The notes beneath the pieces are model-generated. The model made no database searches. It was given only the letters and a program-made list of their open reading frames with translations, and was not told the DNA's origin. The position numbers were made by a program, and so were the translations under genes. Positions 38,301 through 45,569 of a stretch of 64,000 bases of DNA are shown here, piece after piece (the first letter of the stretch is position 1; each line of letters opens with the position of its first letter). The stretch is from Citrobacter freundii (GTDB lineage: Bacteria; Bacteroidota; Bacteroidia; Chitinophagales; Chitinophagaceae), in contig QFQQ01000032.1 in NCBI GenBank assembly GCA_003243445.1, forward strand, positions 1 through 64,000, in the 5' to 3' direction.

Positions 38301-38600
38301 GAGTTGGATACCGCTTTTTTCTTCGGCGCTTAATCCAACAAAACTGAAATTGATCGTGTAAGGTCCACCGGCCTGAAGGTTATTGAAAAAGTAATAACCC
38401 TTATTGTTTGTGGTGGTCCTGGAAGTGAAGCCTGTCGGTTCATGTCTCAGGGTGATCGTCACGGATTCCAGCGGAGATCCTTTGGGATCTTTGATAACAC
38501 CGGTGAGAGATGATGTTGTTTCCTGGCCGTAAATTACCGGCATACTGGCGAGGAAACAGATCAGCAGTAATAATCTTGAAAAAGCATGTAGTTTCTGCAT
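35376..38600 (-). CDS. Oar-like TonB-dependent outer-membrane receptor
   Basis: A 1074-residue protein with a signal peptide (about 1-25, ending VIYGQ), a carboxypeptidase-regulatory domain (about 30-115, SLTGVIKDPKGSPLE) and a plug-like domain (about 120-250). A very long barrel ends in LRYSF. The plug segments SLDAIQDIQVYLTPYDVKIG and GGSINAVTRSGGN are typical of the Oar/CarboxypepD_reg-like group, linked in other bacteria to protease or adhesion functions rather than to a known ligand. It has no SusD partner. The upstream region contains an inverted heptamer array. Confidence 0.9.
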   Translation of the reverse strand: MQKLHAFSRLLLLICFLASMPVIYGQETTSSLTGVIKDPKGSPLESVTITLRHEPTGFTSRTTTNNKGYYFFNNLQAGGPYTINFSFVGLSAEEKSGIQLSLGSNSINQTMQESTQTLATVVVSGKAAGQRTGANVQLGQNQIKTIPTLNRSLQDITKVTPQSNNNSFAGTNFRYNNVTIDGAINNDAIGFSPSLGGQTNASGQPGSSTRTNPVSLDAIQDIQVYLTPYDVKIGNFLGGSINAVTRSGGNQVHGSVYGYGRAAFLIGPNNAGDKSKLPADFHDYQTGFRVGLPLIKNKLFFFTNEEITRRVDPVILAAGSGDNKVISLAEAQAIDDVMRNKYGIANGAGAYGNTSIYSNSNKFFNRLDWVISNKHRLTLRNNTITSKATNLERDQLNFRFGDIDFKQVNNQSSTVLELKSNFKSNLSNSLVLGYSNIHDYRDPTSNPALPQIEISSNNGTIFLGTDREAAIFNMKQKTYEFTDNVTWVKGAHTFTFGTHNEFYDITYGFVNSWNGRVAYSSVNDFLNNNPNRVRTNFNYANNTRDYIMDNPPAAFKINLYSVYAQDEIRLGRVKLTPGMRVDIADMPNKQPLSTKTTQAPVDPNYGNTYTYTLPKNIRNDFLGQLQISPRLGFNYDVLGNSKLIVRGGTGIFTGRIPFAWLGYAYYNNGVTYGAFDQRSSTPYVPGTDPVKDAISGNIGEANFVKNQGKNINDANGATQVDLIDNNFKMPQAWRSNVAVDYTTANKWKFTIEGLYTKVIHDLKFQQINYVDNPTYYPYDTKHQQPIYSGTKINSLYTNAYLLSNTKESYRYSVTGQVSKTFDFGLNLSAAYTYGRSKDITNGIRNSMESNWQLNQALSPNNPGLAFSNFDIRHRIVSTANYRLDWDHTNRFITTFSLFFSSASGLPFSYGLINATYNGTGQSQSLVYIPKTEDLSKFFANPAQASAFDAYVNNDKYLRTRRGDFTERNGGRTPWNTQLDFRLAQDFNLKFGKNTHTITFTYDIMNLTNLLDKKWGWVYFSPNTFNSMASTGLKVTAPATPGAYPVYTWSNPGKPYSLDLFSSRYQMQAGLRYSF

Positions 38601-38681
38601 ATAATAAAAGTTGATTTGCTATGGCTAAAGCAGGTCGTGTATTGCGCAGTTTGATACGCATTTGTATTTGTACACCGGAGT

Positions 38682-38880
38682 TTCGATGTTGGATGGTCGA
38701 TGGTCGATGTTTGATGATCGATGGTTAATTATCCAATAGAGGGTTATGGCATGTATTAATGCCGCATTCATTAAGCCTGCCTCTTATTATTTGATAACCC
38801 GTTCGAACCTGACAGTGAATGGCCATATCAATCATCGAACATCGAGCATCGGCCATCCAACATCGATCATCGAACAACGA
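38682..38880. repeat. Inverted pair of CGATGNN 7-bp arrays
   Basis: The left arm 38682-38734 (units such as CGATGTT, GGATGGT, CGATGAT) is inverted relative to the right arm 38826-38880. The right arm ends exactly at the stop codon of the minus-strand gene at 38881. The element also fills the upstream region of the Oar-like receptor, so it would lie in the 3' region of one gene and the 5' region of the next. Confidence 0.8.
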
Positions 38881-39360
38881 TCAGGAGACCGCCCGGTCCG
38901 GAGGTGTGTAGTTGAGCTGTGAAAAATCCTGTGTGTGGAAGACAGTGTTCCTTAATGAGGGATAAGCCCGGCTGTCGATCGCCGGTTCAGGATTGACGTT
39001 GGTAACTTCAGCGTTATTGGTATAATAAAAAGTGAGTGGTAAAAAGTTGCGAACGTGTTTTTGAGAATGGTGATGATCATCACTTTTGCCCTCGGGCATG
39101 TAATCATTGTTATTCAACGCCTTCTCAACAAAAAATTCGGAGATCGTATCGATATCATCATAATTCTCACTGTCGTGCCAGCTCATCTGTGCGGTCAGAT
39201 AGTCAATATCCACACTGGCGTCCAGCGTTTGCAGCGCAACAAATAAGACGATCAGTCTTGAAAAATAATATTTCAGCTTGTCCTTCAAATCGCCGGCAAA
39301 GCTATTTAAGGTTGTGAAGTGATCAGGGAAAAGTGATGTTATGAAATTGTTACGAAGCAC
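38881..39360 (-). CDS. Hypothetical protein with one hydrophobic segment and a His/Asp-rich stretch
   Basis: 159 residues. A hydrophobic segment (about 33-48, FSRLIVLFVALQTL) follows a basic N-terminus, then an acidic region (YDDIDTISEFFVEKALNN) and a DDHHHSQKH stretch near residue 95. It could be membrane-anchored or have an unprocessed signal peptide. The true start may be further in. No family was recognised. The acidic/His-rich stretch could bind metal but this is only suggestive. The gene ends directly against a heptamer array. Confidence 0.6.
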   Translation of the reverse strand: MLRNNFITSLFPDHFTTLNSFAGDLKDKLKYYFSRLIVLFVALQTLDASVDIDYLTAQMSWHDSENYDDIDTISEFFVEKALNNNDYMPEGKSDDHHHSQKHVRNFLPLTFYYTNNAEVTNVNPEPAIDSRAYPSLRNTVFHTQDFSQLNYTPPDRAVS

Positions 39361-39557
39361 GCGTCAGGAAGCAGAAGTACTGTACCTGATTGGCTTAATG
39401 GCGGAATAGCAGTAAAACTTTATTGATTACTCCAGCCTTCAACAGCGCGGGAGATCGCGCATTCCTTACCCCGCAATTTTAATTCAATGCTGGATAGTTA
39501 AGCGCGATTTTAATTTACCGTTTGTTCAGACTAAAGACAAATTGTTTTTCTGGACTC

Positions 39558-39621
39558 TCTTACCGTTCTGCCCGTCTCCCCGGTAAAAATTAAACCGGGA
39601 AGGTGGGGAAGGACGGTAAGA
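39558..39621. repeat. CTTACCG / CGGTAAG palindromic element
   Basis: TCTTACCGTTCTGCCCGTCT plus CCCCGGT (39558-39584) is inverted, with small gaps, at 39594-39621. Its ends and general build match the element at 26045-26101. It lies in the 376-bp divergent gap upstream of the secreted protein gene at 39737; the rest of that gap shows nothing clear. Confidence 0.6.
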
Positions 39622-39736
39622 AAATACAAGGACCGGCTAAACTTTACCTGACAATCTTCCCCAGGCAAAAAATACCGTTTTCACAGGATGCCCCACTGAC
39701 CCGTTTAAAATCATCTTTATCCTGTAAATTAAGCAA

Positions 39737-41665
39737 ATGAAAAAAATCGCTTCTTTTTCCGGATACGGGAAAGTACTATCCGCAGTCACTATCACCTTCT
39801 TTTCCTTCACCGCTTCGGCGCAGCTCAATAAGGAGCAACGCATACAGGACAGCGTTATTGGCTGGGACGTGAAGAACTATTACGACCGCAATTATAAACC
39901 ACAAACCACTCCCGTTGGTAAACAACGCGAGGCCATTGCCAATAAAATGGCCGAATGGCTGAAAGCAAGTTATACACCTGTCGGTTCCCTTGGTGAATAC
40001 CAGCGTTTTGTTGGCACCGTTGGGTTCGGTCTGCATTTTCAGCCATGGAATGTGGGTTATGATTACCTGGATGCACAAAAGAAATTCCGTCCGATCCCGG
40101 AAGAAAATACACCCGCGCATTTTACGGCCAATCAGTTCTATGGTGCCTGGGAGATCGATTTCATGAATAAGAAAGGAGAATGCTTTATGACCTTTCAACC
40201 GGATGGATATAGTAGTAACTCCACAATAGAAGGACGCCGGAAAGGAATGGATCCACGCGTTCACCCTAATGTATATAAGATGAAGACATGGGTAAATGAA
40301 TGGGTGACGATCTATATTACCCCCAATAATCAGTTGCCGATACTGCCTGTGTCAAAAGGCGAACTGCTTGATAAGGCAGCTGCTTCCCTTGATGTAGTAC
40401 TGGAAGACATAAAAAAAGAAGAAACACAACGCTGGCAGGGAAATCCAAAAGGCCTTGAATCTGCTATGGCCGTAAAGAATGAAGAATTGGAAAAAACCAG
40501 GAAAGAGATCCAGGCATTAAAAGAGAAATACAAGAACAGTTTGAATGAGCAAGCGATGGTGGTGGATTATCAGACAAACTGGCGCAGTTTTCATTCCGGC
40601 AGCTGGGATATCTTCAAAAGCGGTCCCAACACCATCTATTACCCGGTATACAAACTGGATGCAGCCACACTGACGAAAATGAAAGGACCAACACCTTTGT
40701 TTTTATCTATGGCGGTTCCTTTTGCAACAAAAGGGGAGGGGACGCGTGATTATGAACTTTATACGGCCATCACGCAGAATATCAATTACGACTATATCTA
40801 TAACTATTTCTTTGATCCCGAAAAAGTGAAAGGAGTGCCTTATACGCCGGCCAATGCTGCGGATATGAAGGCGCGTTTGGATGGCTACCGGAATAAAAAC
40901 AATTATAACCTGAACACAAAAGTCTCCGGTACCAACTGGCCGGCAAATGTTCATTACATGGAGGACTTCAGCAAAAATGCTGAAGGCAATGATCCGGCGG
41001 ATTGGTTTTATAATCGTGCGGGAACAACGCCTTTCTCGGTCGTCACTATACCAGGCGAATCCGGTAAATGGCTGAAGCTTGGTGTTGGACGCCCGATACG
41101 TCCCAGCCTGTTAAAGTCGCCCTGGCCAAAGAATTTTAACGTGGAGTTTGATGTGGTAACGGATAACGGCTATACCGGCAGGACGGGCGGTGCTGTTGAG
41201 CTGATGCTCTCCACCCGCGAACTATCCGGAAACAATACCGAGGTAAGAAGCACGGCTGCAAAAGATGCCGTGATCACGGTTCGCGTGGAATCAGGCAGCG
41301 ATGCGGATTATAAAGCAGGTTATAATTACCGTGGCCTTCTTCGCGTGAGCGTGAATAATACCCCGGATCCAAATGAAGAGAATTTTTCAAAAGGCATCAG
41401 GGCAGAATACAAACTCGGTGAATTCACTGATAAAAAAACGAAAGTGCATATAGGCGTGCAGCTGAAGGATGGCTTTCTCACGATCCTGGTAAACGGTAAG
41501 CCGGTGATCAGCCAGGCTGATTTCAAGATGACATACGGTGGCGCGTGCAAGCTTTGCGGTGTGCCGGCTGAGCTGCTGTTCAGAAGCATGACGTTCAATA
41601 ATGTTACCAATGATAACAAGACTGTAGAGGTATATATTGGAAATGTGAAGATCACCAAAGGATAA
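39737..41665 (+). CDS. Large secreted protein of unknown function with C-terminal LamG-like region
   Basis: 642 residues with a signal peptide (about 1-29, ending TASAQ). The middle contains a predicted coiled stretch (about 240-275, EELEKTRKEIQALKEKYKN). The last ~230 residues are beta-rich, with segments such as NFNVEFDVVTDNG and FLTILVNGKPV that resemble concanavalin/LamG-like sandwiches. No catalytic motif was recognised. The following gene is on the same strand and is also a secreted protein of unknown function, 75 bp downstream, so the two may act together at the cell surface or periplasm. Confidence 0.75.
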   Translation: MKKIASFSGYGKVLSAVTITFFSFTASAQLNKEQRIQDSVIGWDVKNYYDRNYKPQTTPVGKQREAIANKMAEWLKASYTPVGSLGEYQRFVGTVGFGLHFQPWNVGYDYLDAQKKFRPIPEENTPAHFTANQFYGAWEIDFMNKKGECFMTFQPDGYSSNSTIEGRRKGMDPRVHPNVYKMKTWVNEWVTIYITPNNQLPILPVSKGELLDKAAASLDVVLEDIKKEETQRWQGNPKGLESAMAVKNEELEKTRKEIQALKEKYKNSLNEQAMVVDYQTNWRSFHSGSWDIFKSGPNTIYYPVYKLDAATLTKMKGPTPLFLSMAVPFATKGEGTRDYELYTAITQNINYDYIYNYFFDPEKVKGVPYTPANAADMKARLDGYRNKNNYNLNTKVSGTNWPANVHYMEDFSKNAEGNDPADWFYNRAGTTPFSVVTIPGESGKWLKLGVGRPIRPSLLKSPWPKNFNVEFDVVTDNGYTGRTGGAVELMLSTRELSGNNTEVRSTAAKDAVITVRVESGSDADYKAGYNYRGLLRVSVNNTPDPNEENFSKGIRAEYKLGEFTDKKTKVHIGVQLKDGFLTILVNGKPVISQADFKMTYGGACKLCGVPAELLFRSMTFNNVTNDNKTVEVYIGNVKITKG

Positions 41666-41740
41666 ATGTCCTGATAAATCCCATTTTCGGGGGAGGTGAT
41701 ATTTTCCCGCCTGATATTATTTTCATTCAAAGAATTGATC

Positions 41741-43159
41741 ATGAAGAATTTCTTATTTATTGCAGCAATTATGACTTCTTCGATAACCTTCGCACAGCAG
41801 CAGGAGACTTTTGGCTTGCTTAGTTACACGATCCCTTCGGATTGGAAAAAGGAACTGAAACAGAACAGTGTTGTTTATTCCAAAGTCAATAACAGCACGC
41901 GTGCTTGGGTGCAAATGGGTGTATATAAAGAAACGGCATCCAAAGGTTCTGTTGATGCGGATTTTGATAGCGAGTGGAGCCAGATCGTTCAACCATTGGG
42001 CGTGGTGGATCCCGCACAAAATACCACCGTGCAGGAATTTGACGGATGGAAAATGAAAACCGGCACAGGGAATTTTGCTTTTAATGGTAGTAGTGCTTCC
42101 ACTTCCCTCACTGTATTCAGTGGATATAATGTTTGTTTGAGCATTATCACCAACTCAAATACGACGGATTTCACATCATTGGTGGACGGGATCTTTGCGA
42201 CGTTGCAATTAACACAACCGGTAAATGCTCAGCCCGCAAGTACACAACCTGTAAGCAATCAGCCTGAGCAGCCTGCAGCAGCAGGCGGTCAATTGCAGAA
42301 TTCTCCGACGCCGGCTTATAAAGATAATTTTGCGTTCAATACTACTACTTTTGATGATGGCTGGGTAAGCGCGGTACAGCCCGATTGGGTAGAGGTGACA
42401 AAGGCAAACATAAAAGTATTACTGCACTATCCCAAAGAGGGGACTATTTTCCCTGCCGATCCGGCACCGCTTACCGATGCAGCATGGAATATCCTTGTTG
42501 CGCCGCGCTACAGCAATCTTCAAAATTACAAGACGACTTATATCAACACTTACAACAGGCCTTATATAGGTATGGGGTATGCAACGGATAACGCTACGCA
42601 GCGAAAGGTATTTGTTGTACTGTTCAGGCAAAGTGCAGGCTGGGTTGAAGTGGAAGCACCGGATAAGAATACGTTCATACAGTATTTCCATTTTGATCCG
42701 GAAACGATCCGTTGGGACAGCGATACAGATCCGTTAAAAACGCTGGACGGCATGATCGGGCGCAACAGGTTTGCTGTAGCTGTTTCAGATCTTAATAATA
42801 CCGGTGAGTGGGACAGCAATTTTTCCAGCAATACTTTCTGGACAAACGTTTACACCGGTAATTCCGCAGGCATGAGCACTTACTCATCTTCATCCTGGTT
42901 TGTTTTTGGCGACAACCAAACTTATACCTGGAAGCTTGTTGTAGCCAACAGCACACGTGGTTTCACCAACGCCGCGCAGGCCAAAGGCGCAGGCTCTTTC
43001 AGGTCCGTCAACAACTGGCAACTTCAGTTCGATGATATCGAAGGCAAGAAAAAAACTTACGACGTATACTTCACTGCTATAAAGGGAGCAAGAGTTCTTT
43101 TTATGAATGACGCACAGTATCCTGGTTCGGGGGTGTTTACTGGGTATAAGAGAAAGTAA
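41741..43159 (+). CDS. Secreted protein of unknown function with a Pro/Gln linker
   Basis: 472 residues with a signal peptide (about 1-18, ending TFAQ). An N-terminal domain of about 145 residues (LLSYTIPSDWKKE...) is followed by a low-complexity Gln/Pro/Ala/Ser linker (about 162-195) and a beta-rich C-terminal domain with many Trp, Tyr, Asn and Thr residues. The N-terminal domain resembles the PsbP/DUF1795-like fold seen in many Bacteroidota secreted proteins, but this is not secure. Likely co-transcribed with the gene at 39737. The stop codon overlaps an AAAGTAA tandem array. Confidence 0.72.
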   Translation: MKNFLFIAAIMTSSITFAQQQETFGLLSYTIPSDWKKELKQNSVVYSKVNNSTRAWVQMGVYKETASKGSVDADFDSEWSQIVQPLGVVDPAQNTTVQEFDGWKMKTGTGNFAFNGSSASTSLTVFSGYNVCLSIITNSNTTDFTSLVDGIFATLQLTQPVNAQPASTQPVSNQPEQPAAAGGQLQNSPTPAYKDNFAFNTTTFDDGWVSAVQPDWVEVTKANIKVLLHYPKEGTIFPADPAPLTDAAWNILVAPRYSNLQNYKTTYINTYNRPYIGMGYATDNATQRKVFVVLFRQSAGWVEVEAPDKNTFIQYFHFDPETIRWDSDTDPLKTLDGMIGRNRFAVAVSDLNNTGEWDSNFSSNTFWTNVYTGNSAGMSTYSSSSWFVFGDNQTYTWKLVVANSTRGFTNAAQAKGAGSFRSVNNWQLQFDDIEGKKKTYDVYFTAIKGARVLFMNDAQYPGSGVFTGYKRK

Positions 43160-43277
43160 AAAGTAAAAAGTAATTTATTTTAAAAATTTTCTTGTTCTCC
43201 CTTTATAAACGACCCCTTTTTTACTTTTTACTTTTGAATTTTGACTTCGCCCCGGTCGGTTTTTACTTTTTACTTCG
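43149..43277. repeat. A/T-rich 7-bp arrays (AAAGTAA type) in inverted orientation
   Basis: AAAGTAA is repeated three times across the stop codon at 43157-43159. Inverted copies (TTACTTT units) lie at 43218-43233 and again at 43261-43274. The build is the same as the other arrays in this window, with a different unit. Confidence 0.75.
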
Positions 43278-43278
43278 A

Positions 43279-43296
43279 GTGTGATCCAGATCACAC
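43279..43296. promoter_or_regulatory. Perfect CRP-type palindrome upstream of the DJ-1/PfpI gene
   Basis: GTGTGATC-CA-GATCACAC contains TGTGA-N6-TCACA, identical in half-sites to the E. coli CRP consensus. The -7 box TAGCTTTG is at 43340-43347, so the site would be centred about 65 bp upstream of the transcription start, an activator position. A Crp-family protein with an RETLSR recognition helix is encoded 1.4 kb away at 44685-45254. Confidence 0.7.
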
Positions 43297-43339
43297 CATT
43301 AAAGTGATCCGGCTCCTTTCCGGCCGCCTATTGTGATAG

Positions 43340-43347
43340 TAGCTTTG
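43340..43347 (+). promoter_or_regulatory. -7 box for the DJ-1/PfpI gene
   Basis: TAGCTTTG is an exact match to TAnnTTTG, 37 bp before the ATG. No good -33 element is visible, consistent with activator dependence. Confidence 0.5.
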
Positions 43348-43384
43348 ATCTGTCAAACACATACTAACAGTAAAGCTAAACATC

Positions 43385-44065
43385 ATGAAAAAGAAAATCC
43401 TCATTATTGTTTCCAATGCAAACGTAATAGGCCCAAACAACCGCAGAACCGGAAATTTCCTTCCCGAAGTGGCTCATCCTTATGAAGTATTTGCCAGGGC
43501 TGGTTATCAGATCGATTTTGCCAGCCTCACCGGCGATACACCTTATCTTGATGCGCTGAATCTCGCCGCTGATCCTGATAATCTCGCCTTCCTGACTGGT
43601 GATGGATGGGCGGACATGCAAAAAGCCCGTAAACTGGCTGATGTGGATGTAAAAGAATATGACGCGATCTTTATGCCTGGCGGTCTCGCTCCAATGGTTG
43701 ATATGCCAGAAAATCCATTATTGAAAAAAGTGATCAAAGAAACATACGAACGTGGTGCGGTTGTAAGCGCCGTGTGTCATGGCCCTGTATCACTGCTCAA
43801 CGTAAAACTCAGCGATGGTTCATATCTCGTTAATGGTAAGAACATCGCTTCTTTTACCAATGAAGAAGAAAATAATTATGCAAAAGACGATGTGCCATTC
43901 TTACTGCAGACCGCATTGACCGCTCAGGGCGCGATCTATCACGCAGCCGCTCCGTGGACTGCCAATAGCGTTGCCGATGGTCTTCTTGTAACCGGTCAGA
44001 ATCCCGCATCAGCCAAAGGCGTTGGTGAAAAAGTAGTAGCGATCCTTGAGAAAGGAAAAGCATAA
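43385..44065 (+). CDS. DJ-1/PfpI family protein (class I glutamine amidotransferase-like, Hsp31 type)
   Basis: A 226-residue protein with the nucleophile elbow AVCHGP (Cys at about residue 124), an upstream acidic residue in the PGGLAP region and a beta-sheet core typical of the DJ-1/PfpI superfamily. The N-terminus (ILIIVSNANVIG) and the HPYEVFARAGYQIDFAS block resemble Hsp31/YajL-type glyoxalase III or chaperone members, which handle methylglyoxal stress. It has a CRP-type site and a -7 box upstream and a hairpin downstream. Confidence 0.9.
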   Translation: MKKKILIIVSNANVIGPNNRRTGNFLPEVAHPYEVFARAGYQIDFASLTGDTPYLDALNLAADPDNLAFLTGDGWADMQKARKLADVDVKEYDAIFMPGGLAPMVDMPENPLLKKVIKETYERGAVVSAVCHGPVSLLNVKLSDGSYLVNGKNIASFTNEEENNYAKDDVPFLLQTALTAQGAIYHAAAPWTANSVADGLLVTGQNPASAKGVGEKVVAILEKGKA

Positions 44066-44074
44066 CACTTCCGC

Positions 44075-44113
44075 GATATTGATCTCTTCGTGTAAGAAGA
44101 GATCAATATCTTT
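44075..44113 (+). terminator. Hairpin terminator after the DJ-1/PfpI gene
   Basis: GATATTGATCTCTTC and its exact complement (44075-44089 and 44096-44110) form a 15-bp stem over a 6-base loop, followed by only three T. It begins 9 bp after the stop; termination may be partial. Confidence 0.65.
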
Positions 44114-44171
44114 ATGACCAGATTTTCAAAAAACAACACAGTCAATTTTCTTCAATTTAAAAACCAGGAAC

Positions 44172-44480
44172 ATGAGCAGTCAGCCTATATACGTCTTTGC
44201 AAAATGGCAGGTAAAAAAAGATCAGGTAAATACTGTATTGACGATATTGAAAGACGTAACAAAAAAGACCCGCGAAGAAAAAGGAAATATATTTTATAAG
44301 GTACACCAAAGCACCGCGGATGAAAACACGATCGTCCTTTATGAAAGTTATACAGATGCGCAGGCAATGGAAGAACACCGCAGCTCTGATCATTTCCAGA
44401 CAATGGTGATCGGGAAGATCGTTCCATTACTGGATAACCGGGAAGTGACTGTAATGTCGGCACTTGATCTGGGAGAGTAA
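44172..44480 (+). CDS. Antibiotic biosynthesis monooxygenase (ABM) domain protein
   Basis: A 102-residue single ABM domain with the ferredoxin-like beta-alpha-beta pattern: IYVFAKWQVKKDQVNTVL, the NIFYKVHQS strand, the VLYESYTDAQAMEEH segment and the HFQ motif. This is close to YgiN-type quinol monooxygenases. Such enzymes often accompany DJ-1-like proteins in reactive-electrophile or quinone stress, which fits the neighbour upstream. The start at 44172 (MSSQPIYVF) is preferred; another frame at 44114 is a shadow. Confidence 0.88.
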   Translation: MSSQPIYVFAKWQVKKDQVNTVLTILKDVTKKTREEKGNIFYKVHQSTADENTIVLYESYTDAQAMEEHRSSDHFQTMVIGKIVPLLDNREVTVMSALDLGE

Positions 44481-44484
44481 GGGG

Positions 44485-44684
44485 GATGTTCGATGATCGA
44501 TGTTCGATGGTAGATGTTGGATGGTCAATGGTTGATAGCCGAAGGCTCCAAAGGGCTCTGCAAATCTAAAAGCGAGCTGGTTATCAACCATTTTAAAAAT
44601 GATCAGGTGAGCTTGCAAATTCTCTCAAACTTCCCAAACTCCTGGAACCCATGGAACTTCTGGAACCTGTCTATCTCCAGGAAC
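44485..44684. repeat. Hybrid element: 7-bp array on one side, 9-bp array on the other
   Basis: A CGATGNN 7-bp array (44485-44537) begins 5 bp after the stop at 44480. It has a short inverted partner (GGTTATCAACCA, about 44579-44590). A 9-bp GGTTCCAG-type array (44636-44684, inverted orientation) ends exactly at the stop codon of the minus-strand Crp-like gene (44685). Each convergent gene thus has its own array type at its 3' end. Confidence 0.7.
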
Positions 44685-45254
44685 TTACTTATTCACGGAA
44701 TACAACCTGCTCAACGTTTCCCTGCTCACCCCAAGATATTCCGCTATGAATTTTTTGGGAATGCGTTGTATCAGATCCGGATGGGATCTGGAGAACGCCT
44801 CATACCGTTGCTGCGGTGTGCTGGAAAGTAATAATGCAATCCTGTCCTGCAGCGCCACATAACCATTCGTCAGTTTCACCCTGAAAAAATGCTCCATCTT
44901 GTGCAGGTCTGCCGAAAGTTTTTCCCTTCCCTGCAATGAAAGACACAATACTTCACCTTCTTCGAGACATTCGATGAACATGGTAGCAGGCTTTCCTTTG
45001 AAATATGCGGCGTAGTCAGACATCCACCAGTTCTCCCTCGCAAACTGCACAATATGTTCCTTCCCATCTGCGTCTACCTGGAAAACTTTATAAATACCTT
45101 TCATCACCAGGTATTCAAATTTCACTTCATCACCTTCGTGTACGAGATATTGATTTTTACGGACCCGCTTCGGGGTAAAAAACGTTTGAATCTGCTCGTA
45201 TTCCGCGTCAGTCAGCGGCATGATATGTTCGATATGTGTTCGGAGATTGCTCAT
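44685..45254 (-). CDS. Crp/Fnr family transcriptional regulator with CRP-like recognition helix
   Basis: A 189-residue regulator with an N-terminal cyclic-nucleotide-binding-fold domain (about 20-130) and a C-terminal winged helix. The recognition helix reads VSRETLSRLY (RETLSR at 178-183), preserving the R-E-T-x-x-R pattern with which E. coli CRP reads TGTGA. The effector domain lacks an Fe-S cysteine cluster. A perfect TGTGA-N6-TCACA site lies upstream of the gene at 43385. Start at 45254 (MSNLRTHIEH) or seven codons upstream. Confidence 0.9.
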   Translation of the reverse strand: MSNLRTHIEHIMPLTDAEYEQIQTFFTPKRVRKNQYLVHEGDEVKFEYLVMKGIYKVFQVDADGKEHIVQFARENWWMSDYAAYFKGKPATMFIECLEEGEVLCLSLQGREKLSADLHKMEHFFRVKLTNGYVALQDRIALLLSSTPQQRYEAFSRSHPDLIQRIPKKFIAEYLGVSRETLSRLYSVNK

Positions 45255-45308
45255 TGCAGTTGGGATCGGGGACAAGATACAACATTTCGAAAAGTGATGG
45301 GGGTGTTA

Positions 45309-45488
45309 AAGGTTCCAGAGGTTTAATAGGTTCCAGAGGTTCCAGAAGTTCCAGAGGTTCCAAGGGTTCCAGAAGTTCTTCAACTTGCTGAAGGTTTATG
45401 GTAATGGGATATTTCAGATTGCGGCAGCAACCTCTGGAACCTCTGAAACGGCTGGAACCCCTGAAACCTCTGAAACCTCTGGAACCTC
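45309..45488. repeat. Inverted pair of 9-bp arrays (AGGTTCCAG type)
   Basis: The left arm (45309-45378) has about seven 9-bp units of the type AGGTTCCAG/AAGTTCCAG. The right arm (45428-45488) is the inverted form, with units such as CCTCTGGAA. The 49-bp loop is non-repetitive. The element lies in the divergent promoter region between the Crp-like and WG-repeat genes. Confidence 0.85.
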
Positions 45489-45569
45489 ACTTCCAATAGG
45501 TACAAATCCCTATCATTCTTAGTACCCGTTCCTATTGATAACTGTACCGATCTTTTGCAGGTTTGTGGT

